Assembly (NCBI GenBank): GCA_946414025.1
Contig: CAMKMX010000010.1
Span: 19,444-83,443 of the forward strand
Length of the DNA: 64,000 nt
Direction of reading: 5' to 3'
Source of the DNA: an uncultured Fibrobacter sp.
GTDB lineage: Bacteria; Fibrobacterota; Fibrobacteria; Fibrobacterales; Fibrobacteraceae
A program made the translations under genes and the position numbers. The notes under the pieces were generated by a model that saw only the letters and a list, made by a program, of their open reading frames with translations, was not told the DNA's origin and ran no database searches. This document shows positions 62,001 to 64,000 of the stretch, in pieces (the stretch's first letter is position 1; each line of letters opens with the position of its first letter).

Positions 62001-63846
62001 CGCGGTCACCCTGCCCGAGAACACTGCACAGTATTCGTACAGCTTCGACGGCTGGGATTCCGAAGTTGTTGCCGTTACGGGGCCAGCGACATATACCGCC
62101 GTCATCAACCGCACCCTGAACAAGTACGAAGTCGTGTTCAAGGACTATGACGGTACAGTCTTGAAGTCTGCGGTCGAGTACGACTACGGGACATCCGCTG
62201 CAAGTATTGCTAAGCCTGCCAATCCGACAAGGGTGAGCACCGCCCAATATACGTATACGTTCAAGGGTTGGAACCCGTCCATTGGCGATGTGGCGGGAGC
62301 TGCCACCTATATCGCCGAATATGACAGCACCGTCCGTAGTTATGAAATAGCCTTCGTCAACGGGAGCAGCACATTGCAGTCCGGCTCGGTAGAATATGGG
62401 CAGACCCCCGTGTATTCTGGAGCTGCACCTACGAAGACGGCAACGGCCCAGTACACCTACACGTTCAAGGGCTGGAGTCCCGCAATCGCTTCCGTTGCCG
62501 GTGCGACGACTTATACGGCCGTGTTCGACAGTACGGTCAACAAGTACACGGTAACATTCAAGGATGGTGAGACCGTGCTGCAGAGCGGTGAGGTGGCTTA
62601 CGGCACCGTTCCCACCGCTCCCGCGGTCACTCTGCCCGAGAATACGGCGCAGTATTCGTACAGCTTCGACGGCTGGGATTCCGAGATAGTCGCCGTTACC
62701 GGACCCGCGACATATACCGCCGTCATCAATCGCGCCCTGAACAGGTACGGAATCGTGTTCAAGGACTACGACGGTTCTGTCTTGAAGTCTGCCGTTGAGT
62801 ACGACTACGGGACATCCGCTGCCAGCATTGCGAAACCCGCCAATCCGACACGTGGGAGCACCGCCCAGTACACCTATACGTTCAAGGGCTGGAACCCGTC
62901 CATCGCCGACGTGACTGGAGCGGCCGTCTATACCGCTGAATACGACAGCACCGTCCGTAGCTATGAGATAGCTTTCGTGAACGGGAACAGTACCCTGCAG
63001 ACAGGTACGGTGGAATACGGGCAGACCCCTGTGTATTCTGGAGCTGCACCTACAAGGACGGCAACGGTTCAGTATACCTACACGTTCAAGGGCTGGAATC
63101 CCGCAATCGCTTCCGTTACCGGTGCGACGACTTATACGGCCGTGTTCGACAGTACGGTCAACAAGTATATAGTGACCTTCAAGGATGGCGAGACTGTGCT
63201 GCAGAGCGGTGAGGTGGCGTATGGAGCGATGCCAACCTTGCCGAAAGTTACTCTGCCCGAAAATACGGCGCAGTATACGTATAGCTTCAGTTGGGATAAG
63301 GAAATCGTTTCCGTAACAGAAACCGCCACTTATAACGTAATCATTAATAGGGATATAAGTCAGTATGCGGTGATATTCAGAGACTTTGATGGGATACTTT
63401 TAGGAAGTGCCTTGTATGATTATGGGACATCATCAGCGAATATTGTAGTGCCTAAGAATCCGGTTAGAGCGAATTCTGCCGAATATTCCTACACATTCAA
63501 AGGTTGGACTCCAAAAATTACCGATGTGACAAGTGAAGCCGTCTATATTGCAGAATACGATAGTACAAAGACATCGACAGCAATAGATTCGACTGATAAC
63601 GGTGGCGATACGCCTTCTATTGCACGAAATGAAATCTTGAATAATGAGTTGAGAATAGCATCTATTTCTCGTGCAATACAAATTGCCGGGGCAAAGGTGG
63701 GTTCTGCCTACGCAATTCTTGATATGCAAGGTCGTGTATTGAAGAAAGGTCGTGTTGAATCAGCGAATTTCAACATTCCAATGGCTATGGCAGGGAATTT
63801 CCTTGTGCGGGTCGGAAGTCGAACACAGCGAATAAGTATTAGATAG
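56083..63846 (+). CDS. Giant GLUG/InlB-repeat surface adhesin-like protein
   Basis: 2587 residues. AGAGGGATAAC precedes the ATG; signal peptide (SVLALCTSMAIAAPA). About 55-1340 carry dozens of GLUG-type repeats (YVGGLVG, NSYSEGNVTG) forming a long beta-helix; three large near-copies contain the odd YVGGLIGLSYYYY block. Two MBG/YDG-like domains follow (about 1385-1530: VYDGSAKTPIV, VTYSGVALTPEI). InlB B-type repeats (YTYTFKGWNPSI) run from about 1665 to 2490, arranged in a 207-residue super-unit. The end (AYAILDMQGRVLKKGRV, NFLVRVGSRTQRISIR) is a type IX sorting-type tail. Likely outer-surface adhesin. Confidence 0.85.
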   Translation: MSIKIASVLALCTSMAIAAPAIWNGTADVSWYTSSAQAYNLTTAEQLAGLAKLVNQGTSSFEGKTITLGADIFLNDTAGAAAGTWASVSHTEWVPIGTSTRPFKGEFDGIAGKKNRKIYGLYVNNATKDYVGLFGYTNNVKISNLDVLVGRITAKDNVGALVGYAEGGSVTNVHSEVKVTGNNHVGGLVGYFTGTLSTSSVKENVVGQDSVGGLVGVTTGSVSGTAKSNSYFTGNVTGRKYVGGLIGAGLSVSKSYAEGTIKGDSCYVGGIAGYVTGNIDSTYHIGGDVSGAGYVGGLVGLASSSVSNSYSEGNVTGTGNYVGGLIGLSYYYYSGTSNETVMTARNSYAIGNVTGKGFVGGLVGLDSIYNTDNNTKTLVKNISYSHSVGNVVGKDNYVGGVLGKSSIYNYRSKISQQILSSYHKGSVESDSSYAGGVVGYAFGNISWSYHIDGDVSGAGFVGGVAGIARYSVSNSYSEGNVTGTSSCVGGVAGYGKSIISSNPISVVSSKHTKGDVSGWGYVGGLIGYTEGPVISSLSEGDVTGQGNYVGGLIGLSYYYYTGSSDTTIMTAQNSYAVGNVKGKGYVGGLIGLDSSYSRKSVKKISNSHSVGNVIGKDKYVGGVLGKSNGGGNLQIHSSYHKGSVESTSDYVGGVAGYASGIIDSTYHIDGHVSGNGYVGGLVGYVSSTVSNSYSEGNVTGASSYVGGLIGLSYYYYSSDSSAITIMTAQNSYATGNVSGKGYVGGLIGLDSIYISYRPSSDTKTLVKKISNSHSVGNVVGKDKYVGGVLGKSNYGYYSSSYSSNISLQMLSSYHKGSIESDSSYVGGVAGYVSGDVDSTYHVDGNVNGSEYVGGLIGLASSSVKNSYSEGDVTGTGKYVGGLIGHGVSVNSSNHAKGSVSGFNFIGGLIGYASSSVKNSYSEGDVTGTGNYIGGLVGKGALITASSAKGDANGQNYVGGLAGYTAGAVTGSHSEGDVTGQDSVGGLVGFGTTIGNSYHDSGIVSGKKYVGGLAGYTTGTVTGSHSEGIVSGTGNYVGGLVGRGAAIDVSYHEGGDVSGVYYVGGLAGYTSSAVTGSHSEGNVTGTRDYVGGTVGSASGKIRNSYAVVKYVRGRNIVGGLAGYVEDSIDVSYFEGDSVTGISQIGGLAGYAEKTVDSSYSTANIKGDDNVGGLIGSAYGDVSNSYAIGNVVGDVEHSSAGNDNLGGLVGYQYGGSVSKSMALGNVSGTTKLGGLVGRFDGTKISQSYANGNVTGDYYGDPADEVGNYYIGGLVGYAKGALEETYASGVVKGIEDEPVYTGCIVGYVNGSLNITKSYYDKTKCSLGVDGGEETATVTGSPDKTTTEMQTQSTFVNWDFVDTWKIYENTYPFLKIFTSSLTNAVVTTASLENIVYDGSAKTPIVTSVELFGETLTYGSDYTVAYKNNVDAGTATINVCGVNPYGGCKAINFVINAAAIVPTIASIEDVTYSGVALTPEIRVYNGGTLLTDADYIVEYADNLNAGTASVTVTLRGNYSGSATKTFTIKKATPIISQNPTASNVVNGQTLASSELTGGSADVEGAFVWQAPETVPTLENDGYIAVFVPTDTLNYDSVETTVPVEVLDYVYVAVHVGDETLDSAVIIRGGNYTLPNVPDSVGHDFVGLYKGNAIVGNPGDVIVLNENTVIEAIYEAKTFAITFANGGVVLQSENTAYGTLPEYRGETPTKTATVQYTYTFKGWKPTITPVTGAATYTAVFDSTVNKYMVTFKDGETVLQSGEVAYGTVPTAPAVTLPENTAQYTYSFGGWDSEVVAVMGPATYTAVINRTLNKYEVVFKDYDGSVLKAAVEYDYGTSADNVVKPSDPTRENTAQYTYTFKGWNPSIADVTGVAVYTAEYDSTVRSYEITFVNGSSTLQSGTVEYGQTPVYTGDIPTKTATAQYTYTFKGWNPAIASVTGAATYTAVFDSTVNKYTVTFKDGETVLQSGEVAYGTVPTAPAVTLPENTAQYSYSFDGWDSEVVAVTGPATYTAVINRTLNKYEVVFKDYDGTVLKSAVEYDYGTSAASIAKPANPTRVSTAQYTYTFKGWNPSIGDVAGAATYIAEYDSTVRSYEIAFVNGSSTLQSGSVEYGQTPVYSGAAPTKTATAQYTYTFKGWSPAIASVAGATTYTAVFDSTVNKYTVTFKDGETVLQSGEVAYGTVPTAPAVTLPENTAQYSYSFDGWDSEIVAVTGPATYTAVINRALNRYGIVFKDYDGSVLKSAVEYDYGTSAASIAKPANPTRGSTAQYTYTFKGWNPSIADVTGAAVYTAEYDSTVRSYEIAFVNGNSTLQTGTVEYGQTPVYSGAAPTRTATVQYTYTFKGWNPAIASVTGATTYTAVFDSTVNKYIVTFKDGETVLQSGEVAYGAMPTLPKVTLPENTAQYTYSFSWDKEIVSVTETATYNVIINRDISQYAVIFRDFDGILLGSALYDYGTSSANIVVPKNPVRANSAEYSYTFKGWTPKITDVTSEAVYIAEYDSTKTSTAIDSTDNGGDTPSIARNEILNNELRIASISRAIQIAGAKVGSAYAILDMQGRVLKKGRVESANFNIPMAMAGNFLVRVGSRTQRISIR
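61200..63330. repeat. 621-bp tandem repeat inside the giant gene
   Basis: Copies of GTCAACAAGTA start at 61294, 61915, 62536 and 63157, exactly 621 bases (207 codons) apart. Each super-unit holds three InlB-type modules. The copies are highly similar at DNA level, so copy number can change by recombination without breaking the frame. Confidence 0.9.
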
Positions 63847-63848
63847 GT

Positions 63849-63879
63849 AAAAGGGGGTGGACTGATGTCCGCCCTTTTT
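63849..63879 (+). terminator. Terminator after the giant gene
   Basis: GGGTGGAC-TGAT-GTCCGCCC (63855-63874) with one G-U pair, A-run before and five T after. Confidence 0.85.
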
Positions 63880-63891
63880 CATTGTGCACCA

Positions 63892-63920
63892 TTGCCACAT
63901 ACCCCTCTTTTTTCTATCTT
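63892..63920 (+). promoter_or_regulatory. Promoter at the window edge
   Basis: TTGCCA (63892-63897), 17 bases, TATCTT (63915-63920). It follows the giant-gene terminator and points at the final non-coding stretch. Confidence 0.5.
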
Positions 63921-63926
63921 ACGCCC

Positions 63927-64000
63927 CGCGCGGTGGATTTCCTACCGCAGACATAGACACAAAAACCAAGTGGCTGGCCAGATGGGTAGGCTTGGGCACG
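63927..64000 (+). ncRNA. rnpB: Possible 5' end of RNase P RNA, cut by the window edge
   Basis: After the promoter comes a hairpin (GCGGTGG/CTACCGC) and then AAGTGGCTGGCCAGATGGGT. GCTGGCCAGA resembles the P1-P2-P3 start of class A RNase P RNA (E. coli GCTGACCAGACAG). The diagnostic GAGGAAAGTCCGGGC lies beyond the window, so this is tentative. Confidence 0.35.

Overview
The window looks like a chromosomal segment of a Fibrobacter species (rumen or gut cellulolytic, strict anaerobe). The main reason is three tandem lipoproteins carrying the 'Fibrobacter succinogenes major paralogous' (FISUMP) C-terminal domain. Supporting signs are long Ser-rich linkers, PorV/PorZ-like type IX secretion-associated proteins, class III (anaerobic) ribonucleotide reductase, futalosine-pathway menaquinone synthesis and a glycogen synthase. 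Everything here is read by eye from the sequence; no database search was run.

Layout. 0-7.2 kb: the end of an MqnA-like gene, a REC-GGDEF response regulator and three FISUMP lipoproteins with a collagen-like Gly-X-Y stretch. 7.4-13.4 kb: envelope genes, with bamD, a beta-barrel protein and a PHP phosphoesterase leftwards, and lptF-lptG rightwards. 13.4-17.5 kb: a GAF-GGDEF cyclase, a sodium:solute symporter and a lipoprotein. 17.8-21.1 kb: the anaerobic ribonucleotide reductase locus, with two NrdR-box-like palindromes, a NrdD body that lacks the glycyl-radical tail, a separate 48-codon gene carrying that tail, and nrdG without an obvious start codon. 21.1-22.0 kb: a rhomboid protease. 22.1-28.5 kb: an AT-rich accessory island beside the 3' end of tRNA-Gly. 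It holds a large folded element, three unknown membrane proteins, a polymorphic toxin type 44 module with an overlapping micro-ORF and a candidate immunity protein, and hipBA. 28.6-46.2 kb: mostly core genes (class III adenylate cyclase, hemW, two giant surface proteins, FKBP, argA, nitroreductase, folE, glycogen synthase, dsbD). 46.2-54.0 kb: an ECF sigma factor beside a PorZ-like protein, a lipoprotein, cca, a family 2 glycosyltransferase, a PorV-like protein and a sigma-54 activator. 54.1-56.0 kb: a second accessory patch with a type III toxin-antitoxin locus (promoter, two RNA repeats, terminator, TenpN-like toxin), folded elements resembling the one at 22.5 kb, and two unknown small genes. 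56.1-63.8 kb: a 2587-residue GLUG/InlB-repeat surface protein with a 621-bp tandem repeat. The last ~75 bases may be the start of RNase P RNA.

Most noteworthy: (1) the split class III ribonucleotide reductase with a stand-alone glycyl-radical peptide; (2) the complete type III TA locus at 54.1-54.8 kb; (3) a family of large multi-stem elements at 22.46-22.60 and 54.95-55.24 kb, the first of which can form two mutually exclusive folds, one ending in a T-run, ahead of accessory genes of unknown function; (4) the toxin-44 cassette with its 37-codon overlapping membrane peptide.
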